The notes beneath the pieces are model-generated. The model made no database searches. It was not told where the DNA came from and saw nothing but the letters and a program-made list of their open reading frames with translations. Below, piece after piece: positions 1 to 14,100 of a DNA stretch of 64,000 bases. The DNA comes from Glycine soja (lineage: Eukaryota > Streptophyta > Magnoliopsida > Fabales > Fabaceae): positions 42,229,167-42,293,166 of the forward strand of contig NC_041011.1 of NCBI RefSeq assembly GCF_004193775.1. The letters run 5' to 3'. How positions within the stretch are numbered: position 1 is the first letter of the stretch; every line of letters starts with the position of its first letter. The position numbers were made by a program, and so were the translations under genes.

Positions 1-285
1 CATTTTATAACCAGGCATGCTTTACCAAATATAAGTATCCTTACCTTGGGGGCAGTAGTCACCTCTGCTATCTGGCAATCACTGCAGTGTTGATAGCCAA
101 TCTATCTGTAAGAATGCCGTCCATAATGTGATGATACTTCTTGAGTAGTCCTGTCCCCAAAGTCTATTGATATAGTAGGAAAGCTCAAAATTATTCGTAT
201 TTGCTTTTATGTATGTTTGTGTTTTTATACACAAAATGAGAGTCTTTAGTTTTTATTTTTCCCCCCCACATTTGATTCTATTCAG

Positions 286-3200
286 GCTTTCTACAATTGG
301 GCTATAGCAATTTCTGATCGAGCAAAGATGCGTGGCCGCACAAAGGAAGCTGAAGAACTATGGAAGCAGGTCATTAAAAATAAATGCTGCCTTTTATTAA
401 TGGTTTCATGCATCTTCTGGATAATACTTGATAAAGAACTGAATTCATACTGAACTTGAATGGAAGAACTTTTCACATTTTTGGTTATAGTTGTCAATTG
501 TTGGTTGATAGAGAGAGGCTTATCATCACACAATCTAATTTTTGTTAAATTTAACCTTTTTTTTCCCAGGCCACAAGCAACTATGAAAAAGCAGTTCAAC
601 TTAACTGGAACAGTCCTCAGGTTCTTCTCAATTAATTCATAAAAGTTTGACTTGCAATTTCTTACAAATGTTGGAGCATGATTTTGAAACAGCCTTTCTT
701 ATTTCCTTAGATAAATATTTGCTTTATTCTGTACACTTTCTGTTCCAACTCTTTTGATTTTCTTCACAAGCATGATCATTGCATATTGAGCCCTTGTTAC
801 TGACTCATGGAATCTATTACAGGCGCTCAATAACTGGGGACTTGCTCTTCAGGTATATTTAACTTGCCAGTATTCAAGCATTTCACTACTACACACAAAC
901 TGCAATTAAAAGGAAAAGTGTATTTTTATGGTTACATGCTTCTAAGTGCATGTTTGGGTTCTCCCCCCTCATTGATATGTATGTATATTTGGGAATCAAA
1001 ATAGAACTTTAGGAGAAGTTCATTAAATAAAATACTTTTTAAAAGGCCATTTTTCATCTTTCTGCAAGACCTGGATCTTTTTACTTCACCTAAAAGATTT
1101 CTTTATACCAAAAGCACTTTGGGCTCTTGTGAATAAATCTCATCCAAACGTGCAGTCATAAATAACTTTTCAAGTGTTATAATTAATAATCTAAACTGAA
1201 ACATGGTATAGCACTTCTAGCTCGTTCAATGCTGTACTGTAGCATCCGTGTGCTGCAAAATGACCTAGCATTAGCACAGTTGAATCATTAATCCATGTCA
1301 GAAAAGATTAAACTTAATTTTAGTTTGGCTGTGCATGGTTTCCTCCTCTTTTATTTGGCTTTGGAACCTCTAATGTACATTTTGGCGAAAAAAGCATGTC
1401 ACGGGCAAGATTATCTCAAAAGCTTCCATAGATTAAAAAAAAGAAAGGGATAAAACCTTCAAACCATTGGAACGACAATATGTACCTGTTTCCTTTGTTT
1501 TTTTTGCTAATATTACCCAACTCTCTTCTCTTCTTCAGAAAACATTTCCCTATACCTTGAGAGTTATTTTGTAAACATTGTATTTAATACTGTTATAGAA
1601 TTCATACTTTTCTATATTGGAAATTCTCAATTAATTTTTTTGTCGTTTTTTTTTTGCTAAAAAATTGGTTTCCATTTTAGGAACTCAGTACCATTGTTCC
1701 AGCTCGAGAAAAGCAAAAGATTGTGAGAACTGCTATCAGCAAGGTAACAAAAATATTTGGAGGGAATCAGATAGAAGTGGCACACAAGTGTTTTACATCA
1801 ACTATGTTCTCTGAGTATTAACTCATTTCCACTTCCACTTTTGACTTTTCCATATGCTTTGATTTTGATGCAGTTTCGCGCTGCCATACAGTTGCAATTT
1901 GATTTCCATCGGGCAATTTACAATCTTGGAACTGTTCTGGTCATATTTCTTCTTCATTTTACACAATGTCACATTATGCTATGGTGTCTTGTATTGACAT
2001 GTATGTAACAGTATTAAGAGTATATAATTGACTCACTAAATTCCTTTGCAGTATGGATTAGCTGAGGACACTTTAAGAACTGGGGGATCAGTGAGTGCTC
2101 AAGAAGTTTCACCAAATGAATTATACAGCCAGTCTGCAATATACATTGCTGCTGCCCATGCATTGAAACCAAATTATTCAGTAAGAAGCCACAGTCTATT
2201 TGTCTTGCCTTGAACATATTTATTGGCTTTATGCATTTTTTGGATTAGAAAGGATTTTTAATCTAGGTAATTTCTTCCTCCAATTTTAATCATGCAATTA
2301 GCCCATTATTATTATTAATTTGGTGTATGTAACAGGTTTATAGCAGTGCCTTGCGGTTGGTGCGTTCTATGGTGAGTACACATTATTCTGAATTATGTTA
2401 GAGTAGTAGGCTTTTCACCAGGATCCACATTGCAATTTGCAACACAATTTATCATTTAAATGACTTTAAAATAATTTGCACTTTCAAGGTTTCTGAATTT
2501 TGTTTCACATTAAGTAACCATGCTGTTGTATTGGATTTCCTCCCCTTAAGTAGTACTTATAGTGAGTCAACCTATCTTCTTTTTATTAGAAGTTAACTTT
2601 GGCTTCTACTTGAATTGATATATGTCATCCGTTATTTGCTGTTTCATTACTATGCCAATGGACTGTTAGTTGATGGAATCGTGCATTTATATACTAACTT
2701 AAACTGAACTCAATTTTCACAGCTACCATTACCACACCTTAAAGTTGGATATTTAACCGCACCTCCTGTGGGGGCATCTATTGCACCTCATAATGACTGG
2801 AAAGGATCAGACTTCTTTTTGGATCATGAAAAGCTTCAGCAGGTAAGATGTGGCTGACAAGTTGAAATGTTTTAATAGGCAAAGTCACATTCAGTTTTAA
2901 AATCATTGCATAACCTCTCTGATCTAGTGTCATAATTGCTAATTTATGATTAAATGACTTGCATTCCTCCCTTGGTTCAGATACCCAGAGGAGAACATAA
3001 ACAAGTACCACCTCAAAATCTCTCAGGCAGATCAGTAGATGCAGTGAGTGGGGATAAGAAGACTATCAAAGTAGATATAGCAGATATTACTTCTGTATCA
3101 GCATGTGCTGATCTTACCTTACCACCTGGTGCAGGCCTCTGCATAGATACAAGTTATGGATCAGTTTACTTGGTAAGCAACAATTTCATTGATCTGAGTT

Positions 3201-3986
3201 TATCCATATTGCACAAATTTATTGCTTCCTTCCTCCGCACTTATCAAACATTGTTTAATCAATTGGACAAAATCAATTTTGATTGAAGACAAGATAGAGC
3301 AATTTTGGACTGGCAAAGCCATGATCTTTTCATGATGAAGTAATCATGACACCGACATTTAATAATGAAATTACCACTTCCGCATGCTTGATTGTCCCTA
3401 CAATTTCTTTTAACTATAGTTTTTGTTTTATTTCTTAGTCAACCATGTTATCTTCTGACAACTGGAAGTTTTTTTATTTTTTTGTGTTGGCTTGTTGTGT
3501 TGATAGTGTATCTGATTATGTCATGAGATTATGAGGTTTAAATGCAGAAGGCAATTACTTGAATCCTGCACTATTGTTGTTCATTCTGTCTTGAAAAAGC
3601 CTACACAGCACCTAGGGGGCATAACCTCCGTGCTTCCGTTAGGTCTCTCTGTGCATTTGCATAGAAAGGCAAAGTCCATTCATGTGTTTCAGTGTTTACC
3701 AAATAACCCCACTCACCACTAATGTATTTTAAAAATTGTTCTCCCAAATCCAATTTTAATTAATTTTCCAAGGGTTGATGGAAATGTGATTTCATCTCAA
3801 TCTAGAAACACAAGAATCTCTTTAGGTTTTGAAAATGCAGCTCTAATCTTCATTTTTACTTCTTGCTTCATCAAGGTTGCTGACTCTTGGGAATCATTGG
3901 ATGGCTGGCTGGATGCAATTCGTCTAGTTTACACAATTTATGTGCGAGGCAAAAGTGATGTACTGGCTGGTATAATAACAGGATGA
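286..3986 (+). CDS. HLB1: HLB1-like tetratricopeptide-repeat protein (3' part, 5' end outside window)
   Basis: Ten coding exons can be joined: 286-369, 570-620, 823-852, 1681-1743, 1874-1939, 2052-2180, 2336-2371, 2723-2842, 2981-3172 and 3876-3986, with stop TGA at 3984. All have GT-AG borders and lengths divisible by three, giving 293 visible residues. The first exons read as TPR-type helices ([59 protein letters not shown]). The C-terminal part (from [16 protein letters not shown] to [20 protein letters not shown]) looks like beta strands followed by a PH-like closing helix; that is my inference. I recognise it as the plant single-copy type TPR protein HLB1 (Arabidopsis At5g41950), reported at the trans-Golgi network/early endosome, where it links membrane traffic and actin. 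The N-terminal exons lie left of the window; bases 1-285 look intronic. It is convergent with the YSL gene, with 564 bp between stops. Confidence 0.85.
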
Positions 3987-4550
3987 ATATAAGTTTTAAT
4001 TGTATCACCAATTTGATATGCCATTTTTAGCAAGAACTCATTATCCAGCCTTTTTCACTTCGCGAACTTGTGTATAATATTGAGTAATGTATGGAATAAT
4101 TACAATACCATTGAAAAATCTTGGTTTACTCATTGACCAGTTTGTTGAACATTCTAATTGTTACCAATATATATTTTACAAGAGTTGCAGAATTTTGGGA
4201 ACTGAAATTTGAATCAATGTATGTTGGTGCCTGTCCACCACACTTGCAATTGTATAAATTTCTCTTGTGGTTCAAGCCTATTTTCGTTGTTTGATCCTCT
4301 GCTCAATTGGCTTTCATTATTATTATTATTATTTTTTTTTGCGGGAGGGGTACCTGCAAGAGTAACTCCAAAATCATATCTTATTTTTGTCAAATTTTAT
4401 GTTACAAATTGTATGGGGGTGACAGTGACTCTTCTGTAAAGCATTTGGATAACGTTTGATGTGCTCCGATGTACTAGCGTTTACCAAAAAAAGAAGGGTG
4501 CAGTAACTAATAATTCCTATAGCATTGTTTGCTCTGTCGTCGGTGAAGCT
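3987..4550. other. Convergent intergenic region HLB1/YSL
   Basis: This holds the 3' UTRs of two convergent genes. It includes a short ATT run and T tract near 4318-4340. I see no gene here; the small open frames are A+T-rich noise. Confidence 0.6.
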
Positions 4551-7322
4551 CTAGGTAGGAACGAATTTCATGCAGATAGGAGGTTTAATTCTTGCAAGAG
4601 CTAGAATCGCAGCTGGTAGAGTCCATAGTCCTTCCCCACAAATTAGTCCAGAGGCAGCTGCTGGAACCATCAACTCTGCCTTCTTGGAGTCAAGCTTCTG
4701 CCACGCAAACACAACCACAGTACCTATGAACATATCGATTGCAAAGTATGCCCCAACTAGAAACGGTACGGCCATGACCATTGGTAATGGCATCCATTTC
4801 CCAATCTTTTGGGGTGCAAAATCTCTTATCATGTTTACGCCTATGGCAAAAGCAAAGAACCCAAAGCATAGCTTTAAACAATGCAGGGGCAATGCTGAGA
4901 AACCTTGGACCCCTATGATTGCCATGTTTCTGTAAATTAACGCATATGGAGCTTTGAATTCCCCATGCGGGTTTCCCACATCAAATGCCTTGTAGTATAG
5001 GAAGAAGCTGAGAGGAGCTGTCACACAACCCATTGCAATGCCGATTACTTGGCATATGAACATTGCTCTGGGAGAGGTACGTGTGTAATGTGCAGTTTTG
5101 AAATCTTGCATCAGAATGCAAGACACTGAGATCACGGATTTAATGAGACCACAACCCACAAGTCCAGCCACCACACCATTTTCTTTTCCTGTAACAGCTG
5201 CCAGAGTAAAGAGTGCAACTTTCCCATAATTATATGCCATGTTTATGTCTGTGAGACCTGCTCCAAAAGCATTGCAGAATGCCAGGGATGGAGCAAATAT
5301 ATAAGCTACCACCACGTAGTACCATTTCAGCTGAGGAAACATGCGTGGGATTATAATTATGGAAATGAGTGTGAAAACAGCGTATCCAATGACTCCAATC
5401 CGCATGGGAATGTTCTCCCTCAGAAATTCATCAGTTTGTTTATGGTCCTCGGAAGGATTCTCGTGCCGAACAGCAGCTGCTACTGTTGCAGTAAGAAAAC
5501 GACCTCAACATTAGATATCATATATTTTTATTACTGAAAAATAAAAAAGAAGCAAACTTGAGTGTGTGAATGTGACTGCTCATACCATTTTTATTATTCT
5601 TGCTCCTCATTCTTTCATGAACATTGAAGACTGTAGAAATTAGAATCTTGGTGAAATTGTATATGCCATCACCGAGGATTAGAGCAATTGAAACAAAAAC
5701 CTTATAACCGTATAAGCCCTTCATGTTAGTTTCTTCTAAGTTGTCTGGGAACCAGTCTCCTTTAAGCCGATCAATGAGCGGATACATGACCCCAAAAGAG
5801 AGCACAGCTCCAAGGAGCAAAGAACAGTTCACAGGATGGGAGCAAATCATTCCTGCTCCCACAAAAGTCGTACTAAAATCGAAGTAGAATCTGCAAAGTA
5901 AATTCAAACATTAAGATCAGTAATACTAGTTTGGATGGAAGCCTCCATTCCGAAGCAATTAATAAATATGCTGAGAATCATACGTTTGCTTCCAAGCTTG
6001 CAATCCAAAGGTAGGGAACTGTTCGAATCCACAGTCCTCTATCCCTGAGAAGAACCACTTGAATAAACCCCATAAGAAACTGATACAAAAATACTTCGTG
6101 AACCCCCGTACTTGCTTCCTGCAATATTATAAAAAACATTATTATTAATAAGTAGCCTTTTTGTTGATAAAAATATATCATAATATATATAACTCTTAAT
6201 TGTATCTATAAATTGCAACAAGTGAAAGCTGATGAATAAAAGACAAGTGGACTGTACTTGGCCATTTTGTCTCCCTGTGTATGGAAACCATTGATGAGAA
6301 CTGCTGTTGCCAAGCCACTTGGATAAGTTAATTTGAGGTCAACTATCATGATCTGCAGCAGAAAAAAATGCAGTAAGCCAGAGAGGTATTTGGAGTCTTG
6401 TGTGAGTTCTCATCACATGCAACTCAAACTGAACTTCAATACTCTTGGCAAGTCAGGCAATAGGCACACACCACAAACGTAATGGAAAATTTAGTAAGAG
6501 AAAAATAAAACATCAGGGTCCCATATTGTTGATGAGTGATTACATATATGCATCCAATATTACAAGTCACAGAAAGATGTGCAGCATAATAGACATCCAA
6601 AACAAAAGTATGCAAAAACAAAAAAAAAAAAAGATATGTAAAGTATACCTTTCTGAGTGGAATCAAGACAAAGAGACCAACAAAGCAAACCACAAAAAGG
6701 AAGCCAGTCATCCAACCAAATCCAGGTTCTTTAATAGCACCTGGATTATTACCCTCGTTTCCAACTCCTGACAACTCATAAGTCGTCCTGTTTAATCCCA
6801 ACAGATACGAAGCAAATCCTCCTGCCATATACACATACATAGATCAAACTCTAGAAAACAAAAAAAAATTAAAATACAAAGAGTAAACCTTCATTAAGTA
6901 ATATAAAGAAGACATATTTTCAAAAAGATCCTCTAACCTCCAACAGCAATGCTATAGCATGCAACCGCACAAGTTTGTATGATGGTGTTCTCTTGGCGGC
7001 TGAAGGGCTTGGCTACAAAGCCAGCCTTGTGAAGCAGTTTGGTCCAGGTTCGGACAAACACAAAGGCTAGGAGTGCAGCAGAGACATTACAGTTAGGAAC
7101 CATTCCAGTTGTGAGGTTGAGCTTCATCACTATTATGCTGAATGTGATTCCAATAATCATGCTCACAAATATTCCTCTCACTGTTATCTGTTCTGTCCAT
7201 GGCTGAGACTCATGGACTTCAGCAGCAGCAGCAGGTAGCTGATCCTCCAAGTCCTGATCTCTTTCAACTATTTCTTGTTTTTTCTCTTCTTCCATGTTAA
7301 GGCCACTTGATGGGGAGATCAT
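4551..7322 (-). CDS. Yellow Stripe-Like (YSL) metal-nicotianamine transporter
   Basis: Six exons on the minus strand: 7322-6938, 6821-6649, 6352-6258, 6118-5984, 5890-5586 and 5482-4551. They total 2025 bp, so 674 aa, the usual length for the family. The N-terminus is acidic and cytosolic ([19 protein letters not shown]). It is followed by many hydrophobic segments and OPT/YSL signatures: [80 protein letters not shown] and [23 protein letters not shown] proteins of the oligopeptide transporter superfamily move Fe(II), Cu, Zn or Mn bound to nicotianamine across the plasma membrane; sequence alone does not fix the metal. It resembles the Arabidopsis YSL1/2/3 clade. Start: ATG at 7322 gives 674 aa. 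An in-frame ATG 9 codons further in (7295) is an alternative, and the frame is also open to an ATG at 7370. No frameshift seen. Confidence 0.93.
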
Positions 7323-8129
7323 GATCTCTCTATATCTGTAGTAGCAGCTATATGGCCTAATAAGTAACACAAATTTTGTACATATCAGAGAAAACTCAAC
7401 TCAAGCCCACCAAAATAGATATTGTCTGGTTGATATTAATGCCGTGTTTATTAATTGTGATGTTCATGCATAGATATATTGAAAAATGGAATAATAATAA
7501 TAATATACTATTACTATCTCACCTTAGTTTATTTGTTCTTTCTCCTTTAGACTTTTCCTGGCCAATTGGATGAAGCATGAAAGTTATTAAGATATGCTTT
7601 CTTAAAGGCACAGCTACTGTATGGATTGATGTGGGGTACATATATTGATCAGTGTTAACTAATACTAACTGGGATGGGACGAATATTAATCCTTGGTAGA
7701 AGGGAAAGAAAATGAACAAGGAAAGAAAAAAATGAAATTTAAATTAAAGGGAAAAAAATTAAAATTTGTTTTCAGAAGTCAACTATTCTTCTTGTCTTCT
7801 TTTTATTTTCTCTTCAATCAAATAAAGGAAAAAACATAATTATATTTATTTTTTTCCTTCCATTTCCGTCTCCATCCCATAACAATTACAATCTCTCTCA
7901 CTACTTTAAAATTCAAGAGATTGACACTAAATAAAAATTAGAGAACATAAGTAAAGGGATAAGGGGAGTGTAATAGTGGGTAGAAAGAGAATATCTGTGT
8001 ATTTTTATTCATGAAAGAAATTTTTATCCCATGAGAATAAATGTTTCCTACCCCTATGTGGGAATTAAATATTGACTGAATGTAAGATTATTGTTTAGTT
8101 AATTATTAGAAAATTAGATGTTTGTAACC

Positions 8130-8580
8130 TTAAAATTTTTTGTCAATTGTCTATGCCTATTTGCACACTTGGGCAATCACATTGGGATGAATAGTAAAAT
8201 TTATATTATGTTTGATATATTATTTTTGTTGTGATTTTGCATATTTTAAAAATATTCTTAGTAGACATTGTTCAATAGTTCATTTTCATTAAATAGAAAC
8301 AATTACATTTAAGATAAAATTGTGATATTCATTGGATAAAAAAATAAAATTAAGTAAAATTTGTCACATTCTTTAATAATTATTTATGTCTATTTTCACA
8401 CTTAGATAATTACATTAAGTATATACACTTAAAATAAAATTGTGAGATCAAATTATATACCAAAAAAATCAAGTAAAAGATAACACATTCTTTGGTAGAA
8501 ATCTATGCTAGTTTTTACAGTTAAATAAAAAAGTGAAAATTAAATAAATACATTTAAACTCTCTATTTATCCCGTATGTC
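8130..8580. repeat. Degenerate ~118-bp tandem repeat, about four copies
   Basis: A block containing a pattern like tatgtctattttcacactt, then attacatt, aaaataaaattgtga, aagtaaaa and cacattctttg recurs at about 8150, 8270, 8386 and 8506. The period is close to 118 bp and divergence is heavy. It ends with cccgtatgtcgcacgg at about 8571, a short imperfect palindrome of a kind often seen at plant transposon-associated minisatellites. No coding potential. Confidence 0.6.
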
Positions 8581-9714
8581 GCACGGTTAAAAAATAATGA
8601 GTTTAATTCCGTGGATGTTTTATATAGCAAGTTTCAGTTAAATTGGTTGGTCTATCATTTGGTTATGGTGGCTTCTAGTTTTCTGAAAAATCGTATCAAC
8701 AAATATCGAATTTAAAACACTAAAAAAAATAATAATCATTGCGTACTTTTTAAAACCAACAGTGTGTCTTCCAATCATAGTGCAGATCGATGACAATTAA
8801 CTACAATTATTATTTTGAGATTATTTATTCATACAATAATATGCAACATTTTCCACAACATTCTTTTTCTATCTCTCTATTATATTAATCATTTTATCTC
8901 TTTTACACACACACACACTCTATTTTCCTCTTATTTTTCTTTTTGTTGTATAACATTTTATAAAAAAAAAATAAAAATTGTATCAATACAATTATTACTT
9001 GAGTAAGAAGCATTCAGAATGCACAAGTAACAAAATGTTATTTCAAGATAAGGGGTATGATTCTTTTAGACACTCTTTGGTCTTAAATGAGACTTGTTAA
9101 ATGATCAAGTAATTGTGATTGTTTAAAACAAAATAAATAGCAATAAAAATTTAAAACTTCCTTACTATAACAAAAAAGATTTGGTGTTATATATAATAAT
9201 AATTAAAATGTGTTATACTCTCCATTCATAAGATTCTTGTCATCTGTGTTCGATTACAATAAACATGCATACACATTTACAGTTCTCACTATATATATCC
9301 ACTAACAAACGCATATATAGTAAAAAAAAAAATCAAACTTGAAACGAATAATTGAATCTAATAGAGTAATAGTTAACCAGACAGCGCTATATATTTATAA
9401 ACTATATGAATGGCTACACTTTTTACTGTTGAAGATTTACTTTTCACAGATACGCCCCCAACTACGACAGATAGCACTTTGAAAAATCAGAAGGTTCATC
9501 TGAGTGAGTGAATGAATATCACTGTCCAAATAAAAGCAATATGCGTTCAGAATCAGAATATATACACAATAGGCACACGCACAATCTAGTAATGAATTTG
9601 ATGCACTGGCAACAGTGACTGTGGGGGTAGAATCAGCAAAACTTTTTTAACTTCCATTTGGTTTGACTAGCTAACCTTCTCTATTGACTCATGCACCCTT
9701 TTTCCAGGTTTGCC

Positions 9715-9760
9715 CTCGCATATATAAAGTTCCGATAACACAAATATTCTAGTGGCCATG
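9715..9760 (+). promoter_or_regulatory. Possible orphan TATA box
   Basis: gcatatataaagttcc gives a good TATA-box match at about 9718-9728, preceded by a C/T-rich stretch and followed by about 130 bp of relatively unbiased sequence containing a donor-like gtaag at 9790. No open frame or recognised RNA follows. It may be the promoter of an unannotated non-coding RNA or chance. Confidence 0.2.
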
Positions 9761-11108
9761 GCAAAGATTCTCTTCCCATGAGGGGAGTAAGGTAAGCCAT
9801 TGAAATACATTGATTGCAGCTGTTAGTGGATGGGTTGGGCTGTCAACAATCAGCACGAGTTTGAAAATGATGGAAGCATAGAGATAAACTTGGATCGATG
9901 CCTTTTTTCCTTCTTTTTTTTTTTTTTTCTTTTTGCTAATTGATTTGTTGATTGATATGTATATCTTATATATAGACTATATATACAGTACTATATAATT
10001 CATGTACTTCAGCAGTAAAGATGTTACAATTGTCATGTGTGCTGATTTCATCTTTCATGTTAATAATGCAAGTGTGATGAATAAGGTGCTGAAAATATAT
10101 ATGGTAAAATTTTCTGCATACCATCTGAAGATGATGATGATGGTGGTTAACTTGCATCATTAGGACCGTTGAATATGGGCACTAGTTAGGTTTGAAATAT
10201 TCCAGACATCACATCGTGCACAAATTCTAATTGTACATAGAGTCATAGAGGAAGGGAAGGTAATAATAATACTAATAAGGGGTGGTTTTTACATATACTT
10301 ATATGTTGGCATCAATGCATATTATCAATTTGTGGCTGGCTATAGCTGTAGAGTGAGCATCTAATGTTGAGAAAGTATTATTCATTTGTGATGACCACAC
10401 TAGGTAGCTCTCCGTAGTGGATACTTGAATTGAATCTAGTGGTTAATGGCTCGGTCACTGCCATTATCAACTGACACACGACACTGACACGTAGCACAAA
10501 ATCCTACCTTAGCTAGTGTGGAGTGTGGTCGACATGTGCCTGATTCGTACACTTTTGCCAATACCTGACTTTGACATTGATTGTCTCTGTCTTTTTGGAA
10601 CCCTACAAAATTCCTGTTTCTTTCCCGTGTGAATTCAGAAGTAGAAGATTAGCATAGTAGGGTCGTCCTCTACTAACTACTACTACTAATTAATTATAAG
10701 AAAAGGATAACTAAGTGATATATTTATCAATATTCTACTAGTTTTGTTTAAAAATAAAGGGATAGACGATAAATATAAAATATATTAATTTAGTCATGCA
10801 ATGCATAGAATGTCAAATAAGGGTTGCAAAACAAAGCCTGATGTCAGACAGCCTTTATATGTGAGCTTTAATAATTAGAGGATGGTAAATGATTGGTTTA
10901 GATATAAGCATAATTGGTGAGGAAAAATAATTCAAAACAAATCTATATATAAAGTATGATTACTTAGGATATGTTTGATTTAGGAAAGAAAACAAAAAGG
11001 AAAAAATAAGACTGAAAAATGAAATGATATTTTAAGTTACTTGGTTGATTAGAAAAAACCAAAGGAAAAATATATATTTTTTCTTGTTTAGTCTTGCAAA
11101 AATTAAAA

Positions 11109-11110
<2 letters not shown>

Positions 11111-11150
<40 letters not shown>
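11111..11150. repeat. (AT)20 microsatellite
   Basis: An uninterrupted AT dinucleotide run of 40 bp in intergenic DNA. Confidence 0.97.
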
Positions 11151-11154
<4 letters not shown>

Positions 11155-14100
11155 TAAAGAATGAACTGTAATATAAGTATAATTATTTTTTGTCTTTCTT
11201 TTAAAAATAATTCCTTCCCCTCCGTTTCCATTTATTCAAAGTTGGACAGAACAAAAACGTATGTAGGTCCTGTATGAAACTATTCTTTCCTACTTTTATC
11301 TGCCAATTTCAAACTATATGTAGAAGAAATGAATAACAAGTTATTTTCTGTCCATCCATTATAGTTCTTTTCTCTTTAGGTCAATCAAACAAAGAGTTTA
11401 AGTCAAGCAATAAGGTTCTTGGGTATTGGCTGAAATTCATCATAATATGTCAGATCACAAGTCAAGCAAGAGGAGTCTGAGCTTGCAGAGTTGCCATACA
11501 CTAGTATATTCACATTGGACATTATTTGATGTGGCTGAAACCTGAAACTTGAAACTTCAAACTTGAAAGACGAAATATATTAGTGGTGCAGGAGCAATAA
11601 GGTTTTTAGGCTACTAGCCTTCGAAATATATTAGTGGGCTTATCCAAGTTTATTGGGCCATAACAAATCCGCATGTCAGCTTCGTCATAACAGTTATTTA
11701 ATGCATCCCATATTTTTTCTTGGTGCACTCCCAAAATTCCTGATATCCCCTTTTTTACCCTTCCTTTCCCAAGCAAAACCGTAGTTACTTCTCCCCCCAA
11801 ACCTTCATCACCACCACACCCCACCTCCACCCAACACTACAGTCACACCCAAACATCATCACAAACACCCAAGGCCACCTCCACATTGCACCAAACCTAC
11901 CGCCGCGATGCCACCTAACCACCCACCAAGTCACATGTATCAATGTGAGCCATGAACCTTCACACCGCTCCAAACTCATTATCACGTTGCACCACCATAA
12001 TATAGTTACACATTAAGTAATCTGTAATACAAATACAAATAACTTATTTATTTCTATTCAATATGCATGTAAAGTACAATGTGGGTTGACATGAGTGATT
12101 AGTATTTGAAATTAACTCTTATCCTTCTCATGCATGTAAGTTTGGTTCTCTTTGACTCCACTAAAATCTTGCTTTGTGGACAACCCTCTTCAACGGATCC
12201 TTTGTTGTCTAGGGATTGTTAGAGTAATTGAGACTAACTAAAATTATTTGTAGTTTGGGCATGTATGGTAACCTTTAGGTAAATCTTCGCTATCAACTTC
12301 AACCTGTCATTCACGTTTTGTTTAATAATATTGGAAGCTTTTAATCATTCTATTTTTTTATAAAAAAAAATAAGAAAGAAAGAAAAATATGTCAGTGTAA
12401 CATGTAAGTGTTAGATCCGATGCAGTGGTTTAAAATAAAATTCCTTAATATTAGATAGCTCTATAATAGCCGGTCTACTTCAATAGGGATCCAAAGAAAT
12501 TTGAAAAGAAGAAGAAGGAAGATGACACGTAGTATATTGCGTTTAAAGAAATAAAAAAAAAATATAGAATACACCAAAATGTCAGCAAAATTGATAAAAA
12601 AACCTAATAAATGAAAAATTCATTTAAAAAAGTAATATTAAAAAATATAAATATTTGAGAGACTAAACTAAAATTTAATGAAATGCTTTATGTAAATTTT
12701 ACATAATTAATAAAAAAAAATAATGAAAAGATCGAGAGATGCATGAAAGAGAAGATTGCCTTGTTATACCTCCTTTTTTTTTGTCCTTGCTTGTTATGTA
12801 ATCTTATATTGGGTAGATAGAACGAAAATAAAAGAATAGATACAAATATGAAATTTGAATTGAAAAAGAAAAAAAAAATTCTAATTGATATTTTTTTCCA
12901 TTTTCTCATTAACTAAATAAAAGAGAATATATTATTATATGTATTCTCTTTATTCTGTATGTTTCTTTAAACATATATACCATAAGTGTCGTAGTATTGT
13001 CCAACTAAAAAACTGAATATTTCCTCCTTGTGGAACATTATTTACTATGCTACTAGCTCCAATCATCCTCGACATCATCGATGCTCTAAGCGTTTGTCAC
13101 GATGATTTTGCTAAACAATGATCAATGGTTTATGTTTTCAACCTACGACCTTAAACATGAAAAGCATGGTAGAATACAAAAATACATAAATGCTCTCCAA
13201 ATGCATTAGAAATAATACTTTTGAAAATTCAAATTTATCCTTGTTTAGTTGGTTTTGCTTTTTTCTTCTCATTTTAGACGGCAACAGAGCTTATGTTCAT
13301 TGATTTCATCATCCATGATTCCGAACACCACCACCCTGGCTCACATGCATGATTCTCCTTTAAGAGTGTGTTTCATGAATTAAAAATTCACTATCGGAAA
13401 TGTGAACATAGGAATGTTATGTTATTTCAAGTTTGCTATGAGTTTTTTTTTTTTTTTAAAAAAGAAAAATCTCGAATATTGTTCATTTTCAAGAAAGTAA
13501 TCATATTATAATTTATTTCATTCTCATTTCAACGGTGAGGAATGAGAAAGTTGTATTCTCATGAAAATGTGAAAAAAAAAATTCTTTTAGTAATTTAATT
13601 AAAACTTCCACTTGTTACTCTTATTTTTCATTTTAATTATTTTAAATTATAAAAATTATTTCTAGAAATGTTAAAATCTATACCAAATATTTTGTAAAAT
13701 ATTCTTTAAAATAAAAAAAATAGTATTCCTGATTATAATATTCTTAAAAATGTAACTCAAAATATATAATACAACTTTTTTTTAATTATCAGCAAAATCC
13801 AAGTAATATAATGCAAATACATCCGAGAAATTAAGAAAGAAAAAACAAATTAATGACAGTAGCAGAGAAACACTTATGCCACCTCCAGAGATCAACACCA
13901 TCCCCATCATCTGCTATGGAAGTGGAAACAAATGTTCCCTTGCCACGCACCAAACTTGTGGTTATAAAAATAACTAAATATTAAGTAATACAAAATTAAA
14001 ACAATTTCAGTTATTGTATGGTAACCCGTGATATGAGTTATTTTCAGTGAGAGCATGGATGCTCCAAAATGAGTGACTACTCTAGATCACGGGGACCCTT

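Noticed and set aside
1..285. Possible additional HLB1 exon at the left edge
   Set aside because: No frame continues into the 286 acceptor with family-like residues; it looks intronic, though the upstream part of the gene must lie just outside.
4570..4935. 121-codon plus-strand open frame opposite the YSL last exon
   Set aside because: Antisense shadow of a long YSL coding exon with no protein features of its own.
10085..10160. Stem-like region with gatgatgatgatgg and gcatcat resembling a miR172-type precursor
   Set aside because: The 21-nt mature sequence and its star partner are not present; similarity is due to GAT repeats.
11606..11985. Overlapping minus-strand open frames of 66-74 codons
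   Set aside because: They reflect a C-rich strand-asymmetric block, not a protein: no domain, no splice partners, two frames open at once.
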